From contig NOWV01000067.1 in NCBI GenBank assembly GCA_003344405.1, forward strand, positions 1 to 64,000: DNA of 64,000 nt, in the 5' to 3' direction. Every line of letters starts with the position of its first letter. Position 1 is the stretch's first letter. Below, piece after piece: positions 23,640 to 34,027 of this stretch. Origin of the DNA: Trichoplax sp. H2 (Eukaryota > Placozoa > Uniplacotomia > Trichoplacea). The position numbers and the translations under genes were made by a program. The notes under the pieces are model-generated. The model was not told the DNA's origin, did no database searches, and saw only the letters and a program-made list of their open reading frames with translations.

Positions 23640-25135
23640 GATTTTGAATATTTGTTGGTTCGACAACAACGAAACGATGTCTCTTCCAACAATGAAAACG
23701 TTTTTCATGATGACAATTAAATCGAAATAGTATATAGAATGTTGGATCTATAGCCACTTTGGCATTTGAAAATATGGTAATTAATTTTTAAATTTCACTT
23801 TCGATATTACTTGTGAATTCGATACGACATGCAATAGTAAGTATAAGAATACAGAAGCACTGGTCACAGTAATCCTAATAAGCGTAACTAGAAATCGCCT
23901 TTCCAGAGTTTGAGAAAATACCACTTGAAATATCTTTCTCGATTTCTTAACTTCCAAATCATAGTGGCATATAGAACGATGACCACAACGTTAACTTAGA
24001 ATTAATAAGGTGTCACGATCACGCTTTGATGGTGAAAGATGTGTATGTATTACATACAGTAGGTTTTGTATAACGGTATTTGTAGCCTACTATATTAGGT
24101 ATTGTGTGTGGACACTTTATATTGTGGTTCTGAAGCAAACGTATTGTCTTGTGTTATTGTTCCTATTCTTGAGTACAACAATAGAAATTGTATTGACGTT
24201 TCTGTTACGTTTGTCAAGATGTTTATCCACATCTGTATACAATAATCGATTATGTTTAATATAATGTTTGACGCACTGATTCATAGGTAAGAATTACCAG
24301 TCTTGTAAGTTTAAGCGTTAATTCTATATTAAAGGCTTCTACTTTAGTTATTAGTTAATGCTAATATTATTTAAGTAACTAACTGCTTTTGACTAAGGTT
24401 AAGAAGAGTCATGTTTGAAACATTTTGAATGACTTGTCATTCTGTGATTGAACTCGTTTAAACTGGTTTAATTTATCTTAATCTAAAGATTTCTATTAAT
24501 GTGAAATTCGGCTTAGCTAAGAGAGAACCTTCGTGCTTATCTAGAAACAAACTTTACTTACCGTGCATAGCTAATGTTTGTTTTTTTGTGTGAGACTTAG
24601 GATACTAGTCTTAGAGAGATCGAGTACCTACAGTAGTAGTCGGAGGTTTGTAAACGCTCCGAGATTTAGTTAGCTGCTTTAGTTCACTGGGATGATTAAG
24701 AAATTTATTAGTGATCGATCTCGTAGAATTCGTTAGTCGTTTGTGTTACAATTGTAGTTGTAACATACGGTAACTAAATAAAACTCGTAATTGCTTGAGC
24801 TATTGTTTGAAAGTAATCATCGTAGCAATAATTTATTACAAAATCAAATGTATACTCTGGTAAATAACGTAAACTATCGATAGTGAAGATAATAAATCCT
24901 CTACGAATAATGATACAGGCAGCTCAGAAACCGAGAATTGTTCGTATAATTTTTGTATGATAATTTTTTCACTGTGAGCACTAGTGATTAAGATATAAGG
25001 ATCAATAGCTGTAACTGAACTTATTGATAAGAACATAATATTTTTTATTCGAGGATTAAATCTTGCAATACTACAGCCTATACTTTTGAATCATACATTT
25101 TTGACTGGTGTGGCTTACAAAAGACTGAAAAACCG
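23640..25135 (-). pseudogene. Decayed class A receptor split by an LTR-like insertion, receptor 5
   Basis: Read on the - strand from 25135: a VKN...FKS block with the usual tryptophan codon turned to a stop (TGA), then S-IARF and a degenerate VTAIDPY in place of IDRY. An insertion at 24011-24765 follows. Beyond it (23850-23995) come TM5/loop-3 sequence, a SQTLERRF block and TM6, then TM7 near 23700-23770 with AIDPTFY and a basic tail. TM1 and TM2 are missing. Several frameshifts are present. It is closest to the copy at 31690-32400 and to the intact receptor at 32984-34027. It is nonfunctional as a receptor. Confidence 0.8.
24011..24765 (+). mobile_element. LTR-like insertion inside receptor 5 (about 755 bp)
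   Basis: Receptor similarity stops just left of 24011 and resumes near 24783, which bounds the insertion. It starts TGTCACGATC and ends GTTGTAACA, with flanking 5-mers TAAGG and TACGG, one base different. The start resembles those of the solo LTRs at 9457 and 25622. An 84-codon open frame at 24010-24264 lies entirely within it and looks non-coding. Confidence 0.6.
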
Positions 25136-25140
25136 TTTCT

Positions 25141-25616
25141 TTTCCTTGTAGTGGGTTTAAATAATATGATTTGTAGGTCATAAAACAAATGATAAATAGA
25201 TTTTACAGTAAACTAATGGAGACTGCAGGCCAATCTAGTGTATGGACAGGATCACGGGCAGAGAAAAACTGAATAGTGACTGGTATTGGACATATTGCAT
25301 TCAACTTTTTACCTTTTCTAGTGAGCGACAATCATCAATAAATAAGCGTAAATGTTGCTAATAATGCATTGTCTAGTAAATAAATATTAAATAAAGGTAT
25401 AATCTACGTCGTTTTTTTAAATAAGCATGAACAATAAGGGTAAACTCGATCATCAGATTTAGACGTAACAGTAATGTACAATGTCTAGAGCTGAATTTTT
25501 ATTCTTCTGCTGAAATAAATACTATATTGCATATTCCAGGCAGATAATATAGATAGGCATGCTATTGCTGATACTGTAAAGATATAACTAACATTAAGGT
25601 CTTAAAGTTTCTATAG
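25141..25616. other. Spacer, no gene
   Basis: This AT-rich sequence lies between the end of the segmental duplicate and the next solo LTR. I see nothing in it. Confidence 0.4.
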
Positions 25617-25621
25617 TGAAT

Positions 25622-26200
25622 TGTGACGGAGCTCGCTCCGAAATGAATAATATTTTGATCTAATATGTGTAATAATGTTATTATGGAGGTTGCTGATCTC
25701 GACAACAACCTAGTTGTTAATTGAGTTTTGTTATTAATTATCGTAGTAATATACAGCGTGGATATGGTGTTCGCAATTATAATATCAAGCTGTGAAGATT
25801 ATTATGTTAGTTAATAAGGTACTAATTAATAATATTAATTTGTGGCAAGTATTAAGTAATACTCGATCTAGTCGGATCTATAGTAAGCCTGCATTGCACA
25901 TTATATAATTTAATGTGAAAGATTAGTACCGATCTTATTTGTGTGACATACGAAACTGTATATAAGCTTGATTATTACTTTTTAATCTCAGTTCCACAGA
26001 GGCTAACGTAGAGTACACTGGTACAAACGTAAGCAAGCTAGTAATAAAGATATTTATTAACCTAAACCTATCGTTTGACTTGATTACTATAGTATAGGAA
26101 TTAGTTAGTTTTCCCTTACTGAGGATCTCCGGAGTTAGTCGGAGAACCTTAAGAGTAGATAGACTAGTTTAGGTACGTTCGCGAAAGCTGTTTTGTGACA
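25622..26200 (+). mobile_element. Solo LTR (579 bp)
   Basis: It starts TGTGACGGAG and ends TTTTGTGACA, flanked by TGAAT on both sides (25617-25621 and 26201-26205). A TATA box (TATATAAG, 25959-25966) and AATAAA (26043-26048) are in LTR order. No coding region is present. With the 490-bp copy at 9457 it defines a family by its ends. Confidence 0.9.
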
Positions 26201-26469
26201 TGAATATCTACTAATTACTGTTAATTGCTTAAAATTTAGTCAGCTATCTATGTATAGGGTTACCACTAGTAAACAATATACTGTACCGCAAATAACAAAC
26301 TAAGCTTCTCATAAGAATTGTGGAAATTACCGGTATGTTATGTTAAGACTATAAAATAGTTTACATAGAGTATCTTTCAAAATTCATGGTTGCGCGTGAG
26401 GATATATCTTTTCATAGGGATATTAGTGTAAGCTATCGGTCGAATTCGCGATCTAAAGTCATTACATTG

Positions 26470-27015
26470 TGTGATATATACCAATCACGAGATTCCAAAT
26501 TTTAGAAAAATAAGGGCTTTATTGAATCGTATACAAAGATTAACTGCACACAGCTCTACTCTAGCCGAATACTACTACTAAAGACTTCTACAACGAACTA
26601 ACTGAATAATCTAAAGTTGCATGCTTTTATACTTTTCGTAGCATTCGCAGCTACAATCCGCATCGCAACTTTTACCTTATTTTACACATAGTTAAATTAT
26701 TCTTAGAAAGACTATTGCGGACCATCATTAATCCAATATGGATACGACTACAGTACTTACTTAGACATTATTCACACCAGCCAAAGTACAATGAATTAAC
26801 CATATCCAAATATATGATTTACAGTTCTATTTTTACCTATAGCCTTATTAGTAACTCAACACCTTACTGTATATAGTCATCTGTACTCTAGCATAGAGTC
26901 TATACCACTACAGTCTATAGTTATAGCTACCAAATATCTCTTAGGATAAATATCTACCGTACACTATACTAAACATGGCTAACAGTCTACAATCACAATA
27001 CTAAGTTACATTACA
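26470..27015 (-). mobile_element. Solo LTR, family B, copy 2 (546 bp, full length)
   Basis: On the - strand it starts TGTAATGTAA and ends TATATATCACA. On the + strand it is flanked by CATTG (26465-26469 and 27016-27020). A TATA box (GTATAAAAGC on the - strand, near 26635) and AATAAA (- strand, 26518-26523) are present. It is the complete version of the copy at 15867-16322, in the opposite orientation. Confidence 0.9.
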
Positions 27016-27334
27016 CATTGTCATTTATTAACTCTAGTTTTACAATACTTGATAACAGAATACATATTAAAGATAACCGCAAGTAATTTACCATAATATT
27101 AATTGTACTTATATTGTAGCATTGAGATATTATAGTCCTTTCAGATATAAAACTTCTGCATGGATAGTACTTATATTATAACAGTTCAAGCCGATCTAGA
27201 AATAAAGCTTTAACGAGTAGTGCTTATAATAATACAGATTACAAAGAACACCTGATTTTCGGGCGCCTGCCGAAAAATTGTTTATTACTCTTTGCTATAG
27301 TTGAATAGTGTTAAGATACATAATTGAGCTATGA

Positions 27335-27886
27335 TGTAGTAAATAATTGATTAGTTTTGTAACGTTTTGAAGGGAATCATTAAGTAAATCTTACCAGAAC
27401 ATTAAGTAATTTTTGCTTTCTTAAATAGTGCAAAGTAGTTTTCTTAAGTTAATTTTAAGAGTAATTGATAGGTAAATTTTTAGTTTTTAGCATCACTGAG
27501 CGCTATACGAAGCCTATAAATAGCTGTGCAATCAGAAAATTTAGGATAGAGAGTAAGAATATTCATTTTGAAGAACAAGTTGAAATTCAAAGACCATCTA
27601 GGTCAAGTTGTAAGTGAAATCGCTCTTTTTTCTTGCAAGGTTGTTTAGTTGTTTTCAGTTTTGTTTCTGTCTTTTTGATTTCTTCACTTACGATACTTCA
27701 GAATTAAGTATTTTAAAGGACGTTTCATCGATCGCTCTCGCAAGTTCTAATAAATTGTTGTTTGGTTGTTTCTCTGATTTAATGTATTGTCAAAGATTTG
27801 CTAAGTCAACTAGAGCGTAGCGAAAGTAGAATCAAAGTTTGTTGAATTTTAGTAGCTTAATCTCTACATCTTCTATCTCGTATGCA
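27335..27886 (+). mobile_element. LTR-like repeat, family C, diverged copy 3
   Basis: It begins TGTAGTAAAT and then skips most of the upstream half. It shows the same downstream order as copies 1 and 2: GAAGCCTATAAATAG (TATA) near 27510, AATAAATTGTTG near 27749, and CTCTACA near 27863. It ends about 80 bp from the stop codon of the receptor at 27968-29047. More divergent than the other copies, so probably older. The open frame at 27614-27820 is within the repeat. Confidence 0.7.
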
Positions 27887-27967
27887 TGTTGCAAGGATGA
27901 TTATTTCAAGATCGCCATCCTTCAAACCTTAGACCATTATGCTTTAGTAATTAACATATAATAACAG

Positions 27968-29047
27968 CTATTTTTGAATCTCCATAAGGCCAACTTGGTC
28001 AGTTTGCCTTGTTTTACTTTGACTAGCAGGTTCAATAACTGTATTATAAATACGCCCACAGTATAACTGTTTCTTAATGTCATTACGCCGAAAGATTAGG
28101 TATAATATAGGATCGATTGCAGAATTAGCAAACAAAAACAGGTTAACCATGTTTTGAAATGTACTGCGCTCAGCGTTAGGATTGGTAGCGATGGTAGAAA
28201 TCATAATAAAAAAGAAGCCGAATGCATTGGTACATGCAATAAGTGTAAACATAATCTGAAAGCGTCTCTCGCATGTAGATGATGTTTGTGATCCAAAAGT
28301 TAATCTCGATATTCTTAATTTCCGTATTATTAGTAGATATAATATAAGACTGACTACATAAGCTAAAAGATAGTAGCCTAATTCCAAATATGACAAGATT
28401 CTATGGAAAATTAAGGAATCAAAATCGCCAAGACATAAATTTAAATCGAATCGAAATGTATAAGACGAAATACGGCTTATACTATTAAAGTGAGATACAG
28501 CCATTCCACTTACAAAACTAAAGTCTACAATCCATATAACTGCTGTAATAATTTGACTTACTTTCATAGTAAATTTCCATTTACTATGTGGTCGAACAAT
28601 TAGTAGAAAGCGATCTATAGCCATAACTAACGTCAATGTACCAGCTATAGAGATAGTAACTTTAGCAAAAAAATGAGCTGTAACACATGCAGAACTTTTG
28701 AACCAAACATTCTTTACTAGTGAAGAACTAGTATTAAAGTGGTAAATGTTCTTGTAGTAATAGATATAATAGCTATCGGATATAGCTAATATAAATATAT
28801 AAATAGAAGCAAATAAGTCGCAAATAAATAGATTAAAGAGTAACCATAAAGAAGGACTCTTTAGAATAGTAGGATTTTGGGTATGAAAATTTCGTCTTTT
28901 TTTAGAATAATTTGCCGACCAAGATTCCCAAATCATAAGACCGATAAGAAAGACATTTAAAGGTAGACCAATTAATGCGATAACCCACGCGAATACACGT
29001 ACAGCTTCGTTATTAAGGAAGACAGAATATTCGCTTGAATTATTCAT
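27968..29047 (-). CDS. Rhodopsin-like (class A) G-protein-coupled receptor, receptor 6
   Basis: An intact single-exon gene of 359 residues and the intact reference for the broken copies at 7283 and 19528. Landmarks are N31 (GLPLN) in TM1, D77 in TM2, C121 in TM3 with C205 in loop 2, D145-R146-F147, W172 in TM4 and D312-P313-I-L-Y316 in TM7. TM6 reads CTNAFGFFF, without CWxP. There is an N-glycosylation sequon at N2-N3 (NNSS) and another at N105 (NTS). The third intracellular loop has the family block FGSQ...CERRFQIMF. A likely plasma-membrane receptor with unknown ligand. A TATA-like element and a conserved leader block precede it. Confidence 0.9.
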   Translation of the reverse strand: MNNSSEYSVFLNNEAVRVFAWVIALIGLPLNVFLIGLMIWESWSANYSKKRRNFHTQNPTILKSPSLWLLFNLFICDLFASIYIFILAISDSYYIYYYKNIYHFNTSSSLVKNVWFKSSACVTAHFFAKVTISIAGTLTLVMAIDRFLLIVRPHSKWKFTMKVSQIITAVIWIVDFSFVSGMAVSHFNSISRISSYTFRFDLNLCLGDFDSLIFHRILSYLELGYYLLAYVVSLILYLLIIRKLRISRLTFGSQTSSTCERRFQIMFTLIACTNAFGFFFIMISTIATNPNAERSTFQNMVNLFLFANSAIDPILYLIFRRNDIKKQLYCGRIYNTVIEPASQSKTRQTDQVGLMEIQK

Positions 29048-29131
29048 TATAATAAAGCGATAAGTTTCTTGAAGAGCTGAACGTTAGTAATTAAATTTAA
29101 TCAGTGTTAAGATATTCTAAATTACTTAGAA

Positions 29132-29265
29132 AGCTGATCGATAACTATCTACTTCTGCCACATACAAATATCTTGATATTATCCGATTAAAATCGTGGAA
29201 GATACTATCAGTATCGGGTCTTTTCATGAATGATAAGTCAATTTTGCAGCAATGTATATATAAAG
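29132..29265 (-). promoter_or_regulatory. Conserved receptor promoter module
   Basis: On the - strand CTTTATATATAC (29254-29265) lies 207-218 bp before the ATG and a roughly 65-bp conserved block (29132-29197) lies 85-150 bp before it. The same pair occurs upstream of the receptor copy at 7283 and as an orphan at 5016-5155. Conservation across three noncoding copies and the constant spacing support a promoter. Confidence 0.55.
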
Positions 29266-30949
29266 TTTTTTAACTTCTTTACATTTTGCCAGGACTAAGT
29301 CTTGATATTTACTACTAAGATTGTTCAAATATTTTTTAATTGAATTCTATTGAAAAATAATGCATACATGACAAAAGTCAATAAACTTTCACTTATTGTC
29401 AGCAGTCAAAAATATTAAGACTAAATTGAACTCTTATTATAATATAATGTTAAATAATAACAGTACTTTAGGTTCAATTTCTAATAATGCTCAAGTAACC
29501 ACAATGAAATCACCATATTATGATCAATCGAAGAGATTTATAATAAATCCTAGAGTCGTATTCTGGCAACGAAAGTTAATGCCATCGAGCAATGCATAAT
29601 AACGACCACTAAATATAAAATGGATCGCATTAGTTTGGTACAGTGGTAAGTTTACATTATTATCTCGTCATTGAAGATTGATTAACATAACATAATAATA
29701 GCTGATATCCTAGACAAAGTCAAATATTAAATTTCGCTATTAGAGAGAATTTTGGGTTCTAATAGTAAAATCGGACAAGCTTTAGTCAATCAAGTAATTT
29801 ATAGTATACCTATTCAAACCGTAATTAAAAATCTTTTTACCACCAATAATATAGGGTAAATCCGTTTACTGTTAAGTTAAGTGAATACGAAAGACGCTAG
29901 CCATTACTTTATTTCAATAAATTTGGGTCCATGTTATGAATAGAAAATAGCGAAAATAAAGATAACAATAATTATTCATTATCTAATGATTTCAGAAATA
30001 GGAGTTACGCAGATTGAAAATTAATTATTCAAATTTAGATCATCTTACTCATATCATCGATATACAGTAGATATTATTGAATACTGCGTTTACGGTACTT
30101 CCTAAAAGAATGTAATCATTCATATAACTAATAACAACATCGAAACAGTAATATTTAATTAGCTGCATGGCAACTGCATATTTTATCCATAAACTAAATT
30201 CAACATGCTATCAATTTCCGTATTGATAGATATAAATTTAGATCGCCTACGTTAAATTCAATCAAGATCATATTGGGTCTTACAAATTTTGTAGCAATTA
30301 ATCAGTTTATAGTATTGCTGAATTAACAACTTATTGACGTACTAAGAATTACTAAATTCCGACAAGCATTATTATACTGAACGATAAGTAAAGAACGAGT
30401 CGAATTTAAATTCTTGTTGGAAGTAATTCTACTATGCAATATTAATCTATTTTAAGAGTATTATAGTAGCTGTATAATAGTATATTCTCTTATTGTTCGC
30501 GATATTATTAATGAAACTTACACATTAAATGACCTCTACTCCAATTTTCTCGTAAGTATGTAATTGGATTATCAGAAATAGTCAAATAAGCTACGTATAA
30601 ACCTACTATCATTACATAACCTAATTTTACGTACTCACCAGTCATAAAAATAGTAATACTATGTATAATACTGTAAGTCTGGATTACAATCGCAATACTA
30701 ATAAGTAAAATTTTATCCTAAAGAATACGATAGAATGCCTGCCTCTGTGATATCTAGAAATAAATTCTTTGATGAATCATATATTAATGCGAAGCACATG
30801 AAAAGCAAGATTATTTTCGTACTCGAAAGTAACCGTCAGAAGGACTGAACGTCTTCGCGCTAAGTGTTTTTTATTCGTTGAGCTAGTGATTTTCACCTCT
30901 ATTAATGGCAGTATAAACTATTACCCAGCTGAATACGCTACTTCTCATG
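29266..30949. other. Distal 5' flank of receptor 6 and spacer, no gene
   Basis: Bases up to about 30190 are duplicated at 5160-5945. The remainder shows no similarity I can identify. An open frame at 29396-29599 is not conserved in the 5 kb copy and is rejected. Confidence 0.45.
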
Positions 30950-31689
30950 AAATTCATTTATATTGATATATGAGAGTATCTTCATCGTGAATTTAGTACT
31001 TTTTATAGATAGAAGATAGACAAAAACGTCCAAAAAGGAAGACAGTTTTCTTTCATAATTACCTGATCTGGTTGTATCATCACGCTAGCCTGTATAATTA
31101 ACTACTTTTAATTAAGCTCGCTGTGATCATATAACTAGTGAAGATAACATGTTCATATACATCAATGCTCATTAAACTTGAAAGACAGAAATAAAGACAT
31201 AACGCTTGCTCTATGACAAAATTAGATAAATTTTACTTTTTTAAATATAGAATATCAATAGAAACTTCGTACCAGATTTAGGAGGACGAAAAAGCAACTA
31301 TTGGTGATAAATTAGCTATAGCGGAATTTGTAATTAAATTAAGATGTAGATAATATGAAATGATTAGTTATATTATATCTCACCTATCTTATACTTTATA
31401 CTGTAAGGTTCGATACTGAAAAACGATCAGAAATGTATTATAGTTAGCTACTTCGTTTACAGATATTCATTATTATTAAATCTAAGGATTTAGTCCATAA
31501 AGTAATTGCAATCAATAATTTCGTTTACTCATTTTTTGTGATTCTAGCGCTATTAAACATTACAACTATATATTAATAAACGTCTTCTTGAGTCTTCTTT
31601 CCAAGCAGCCAAATTAAAATCTGGTTAACATAATCATTATAGGCTATAAGTTGTAATTCCAAAGACCAAAATAGATTATGATTTTGAAT

Positions 31690-32400
31690 ACCTTTTTCGG
31701 TTCGATAGAAACAAATCAATATCTCTTCCAACAACAATGAAAAAGTTATTTACAATGACAATTAAATCGAAATATCATATAAGTATTGGATCTATGGCCA
31801 AGTTGGCATTTATATGTTAACTAATTTTTTTAAATTTCACTTTCGATATTATTTATGAATTCAATGCTATGCAGCAGGAAGTATAAAAATGCAGTAGCAT
31901 TGGTCACTTTAACATTTACGTTGTGGTCATCGTTTTATGTACCATTATGATTTGGAAATTAAGAAAATCAAGAAAGGCATTTTAATCAAATTTTTCTCAA
32001 ACTCTGGAAGGGCGATTTCTGATTAGGCTTATTAGAACAACTCTATAAAACTAGTAATGGCTTAAGCTACTGTTCCAGAATAATCAGCATGGCAGAAATT
32101 TATTAGTAAATCAAATGCAGACTCTGATCGATGGCGTAAACTGTCGATAGTGAAGATAATAACTCCACTACCAATAATGATATAGACAATCCAGAAACCG
32201 ATAGCTATTCGTATTCTTTTATGTATAGCTATTCTCTTATTACTTTGAGGATAAATATTTATTATAAAACGATCAAAAGTAATAACTAAAGTTGGTAATA
32301 CGAACATCATATTTGTTATTGGAGAAACAAATCTTGCTATATTATAGTCTATACTTTTGAAACATGCGTTTTTGACTATTGCATATTTAACTATAACAAT
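31690..32400 (-). pseudogene. Decayed class A receptor with an internal inversion, receptor 7
   Basis: On the - strand, 32400 to 32062 encodes VKNACFKS, IARF, the TM3 block VITFDRFIINIYP, TM4 and the second loop with NFCHADYSG, in one frame. The usual TM3 cysteine is replaced by tyrosine (DYNIARF). TM7 lies at 31700-31800 with LAIDPIL followed by a stop. The TM5/loop-3 part between them (about 31900-32045) is present but on the + strand, readable as VVVIVLCTIMIWKLRKS and QTLEGRF. TM1 and TM2 are absent. It is a close relative of receptor 5. Confidence 0.8.
31900..32045 (+). other. Inverted segment within receptor 7
   Basis: This stretch is collinear with the reverse complement of 23870-23995 although its neighbours on both sides are collinear with the + strand of copy 1. 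The receptor 5 copy keeps the ancestral order, so the inversion occurred here. Confidence 0.75.
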
Positions 32401-32420
32401 TAAAGTATATGATATTATAA

Positions 32421-32983
32421 AATTTCTAGGATATTTAGGTGCAATCTAGTTATATGGAAACATTATGACAAGCTTAATTTATAAATGGTACCTAAACTCA
32501 CAACTTCCATCAATTAATGAATTATGCTAATACACCGGTTATTGTCGATATGCGACGACCCAAAAACATCATCATCTTTTCTGTACATCGAAATATAAGA
32601 TGATAAATAACATTTTTATCTATGATAAGTATTATTAATGAATCCTCCTATAACACATCTCAGATCAGTAAGCAAAATATGCAAGCACGATAGCTGATAT
32701 TTCTTAATACAGACACACAGGTATGGAACAGCATTGGCTTGAAATATAGAATTATTAAATTGTTTGCCATGAAAGATAATAAGTGACCGAATAAATCAGA
32801 ATAGACAGGTATTGTGAGAATTCATTAGAAACTGTTTTAGCGTCTTATCATATTAATGGAATTTTCTATTATTTATTCTTGACGTTCAATTATTAATGAG
32901 ATAAATTTTATAATGTTATTTACTGCAACGCCGATTGTGTGTTATTATAGCTAGAGCAATCTTTACTATTACTAGTATTTAGT
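32421..32983. other. Spacer between receptors 7 and 8, no gene
   Basis: It is the 3' flank of receptor 8 on one side and the former 5' part of receptor 7 on the other. I find no TM1-TM2 remnants here. Confidence 0.4.
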
Positions 32984-34027
32984 TTATCTGCATCGCTTAA
33001 AGCCATTCCTTAAATTTGAAAAATTTGGAACATGTTGCTGATGCAAGTGTTGTGAGATATTTTGACATCGATATATAATATAGGATATAGGATCAACTAT
33101 ACAATTTAAGTACGGAAATATATAAAAAACTCTTTGAAATCGATTAGGTCCTATGTCATTCACTATCCATTTAACCGTAGTTATTGTTATAACATAGTAA
33201 CCTAATACATTAGTTAAAATAATTGAGCCAACCATTATCTCGTAACGCTTCTGTAATACTGATATAATCGACGATTGAAACTTGGTATTTGATTTTCCTA
33301 AGTGAAATATGACTATAAGTTGTAGTAATACGACCACAGAATATAAAATCGAATTATATAATAGTATTACGAAAACAATAATAGTATGAACTCGACTTCT
33401 TGAGCCATCAATTGTACAGAGATTTAAAAGAAATTGAAAGGTATATTGCGATCGGCTAAGTAAGCCATCAAGAGTATATAGTACAATTAGTATTGCAAGA
33501 GTAATAAAGAAAAGCCAGAAGAAGCTGAGTAAGATCTTAACTCTCTTGATAGTTAATTTCTTATGACTGTATGGGCTGACAGTTAAAATATATCTATCGA
33601 TTGAAATAAGAAATGCTAATGTAACTGACATTAACATATACATTTGAGACAAATATCTTGCTATTGTACAAGATGTACTTGTAAACCATTCGTTTTTAAC
33701 AGATATAGAAATAGAAGAATTTGTATAAGTAAATTTCAGATATCTTGTATCAACGACATCGCCAGTAACTAGAATTAAGACATAAATAGCACCTAAGAAT
33801 TCGCAAAGAAATAAATTAAATAAGAGAAATAGGGATGAGTTTTTTGCGATATCATGGTTATCATGTCTACGAGATGTTTGATGAGACAGAAAATTATAGG
33901 AAGACTTATATAACATGTAAGTAATAACAATTCCAGTCGCTATTATACCAGCTATGCCTATAAACCAAGCCAACGGTCGAATGACATTAACATCAAGAAA
34001 AAGGGAGTAGTAATACAAAAAGACCAT
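32984..34027 (-). CDS. Atypical rhodopsin-like (class A) receptor, receptor 8
   Basis: An intact single-exon gene of 347 residues with seven hydrophobic segments. It keeps C120 (TSCTIARY) and the loop-2 cysteine (NLCTIDG), D144-R145-Y146 and a TM7 D-P-I-S-Y. Two nearly invariant class A positions differ: TM1 has T31 where asparagine is normal (GIIATG), and TM2 has E76 where aspartate is normal (NLFLCE). The TM6 segment ILTNVLGYYVI lacks CWxP. N-glycosylation sequons lie in the extracellular stretch around TNSS. The TM2 change would alter the usual sodium site, so signalling may be unusual. It is the closest intact relative of receptors 5, 7 and 9. Ligand unknown. Confidence 0.88.
   Translation of the reverse strand: MVFLYYYSLFLDVNVIRPLAWFIGIAGIIATGIVITYMLYKSSYNFLSHQTSRRHDNHDIAKNSSLFLLFNLFLCEFLGAIYVLILVTGDVVDTRYLKFTYTNSSISISVKNEWFTSTSCTIARYLSQMYMLMSVTLAFLISIDRYILTVSPYSHKKLTIKRVKILLSFFWLFFITLAILIVLYTLDGLLSRSQYTFQFLLNLCTIDGSRSRVHTIIVFVILLYNSILYSVVVLLQLIVIFHLGKSNTKFQSSIISVLQKRYEIMVGSIILTNVLGYYVITITTVKWIVNDIGPNRFQRVFYIFPYLNCIVDPISYIIYRCQNISQHLHQQHVPNFSNLRNGFKRCR

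Larger units (their letters stand above)
22206..25140. repeat. Segmental duplicate, copy 1 (partner 30950-32420)
   Basis: The two segments share blocks in the same order: 22206-22360/30950-31090, 22585-22860/31130-31400, 23270-23340/31520-31600, 23640-23860/31680-31900 and 24780-25100/32050-32390. Each carries a decayed receptor on the - strand. Copy 1 is longer owing to an LTR-like insertion and extra spacer at 22900-23250. Confidence 0.75.
30950..32420. repeat. Segmental duplicate, copy 2 (partner 22206-25140)
   Basis: The block order is the same as in copy 1, except for a short internal inversion near 31900-32045. It contains the decayed receptor 7. Confidence 0.75.

Noticed and set aside
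29396-29599. 67-codon open frame upstream of receptor 6
   Set aside because: Duplicated at 5 kb but the frame is not conserved there.
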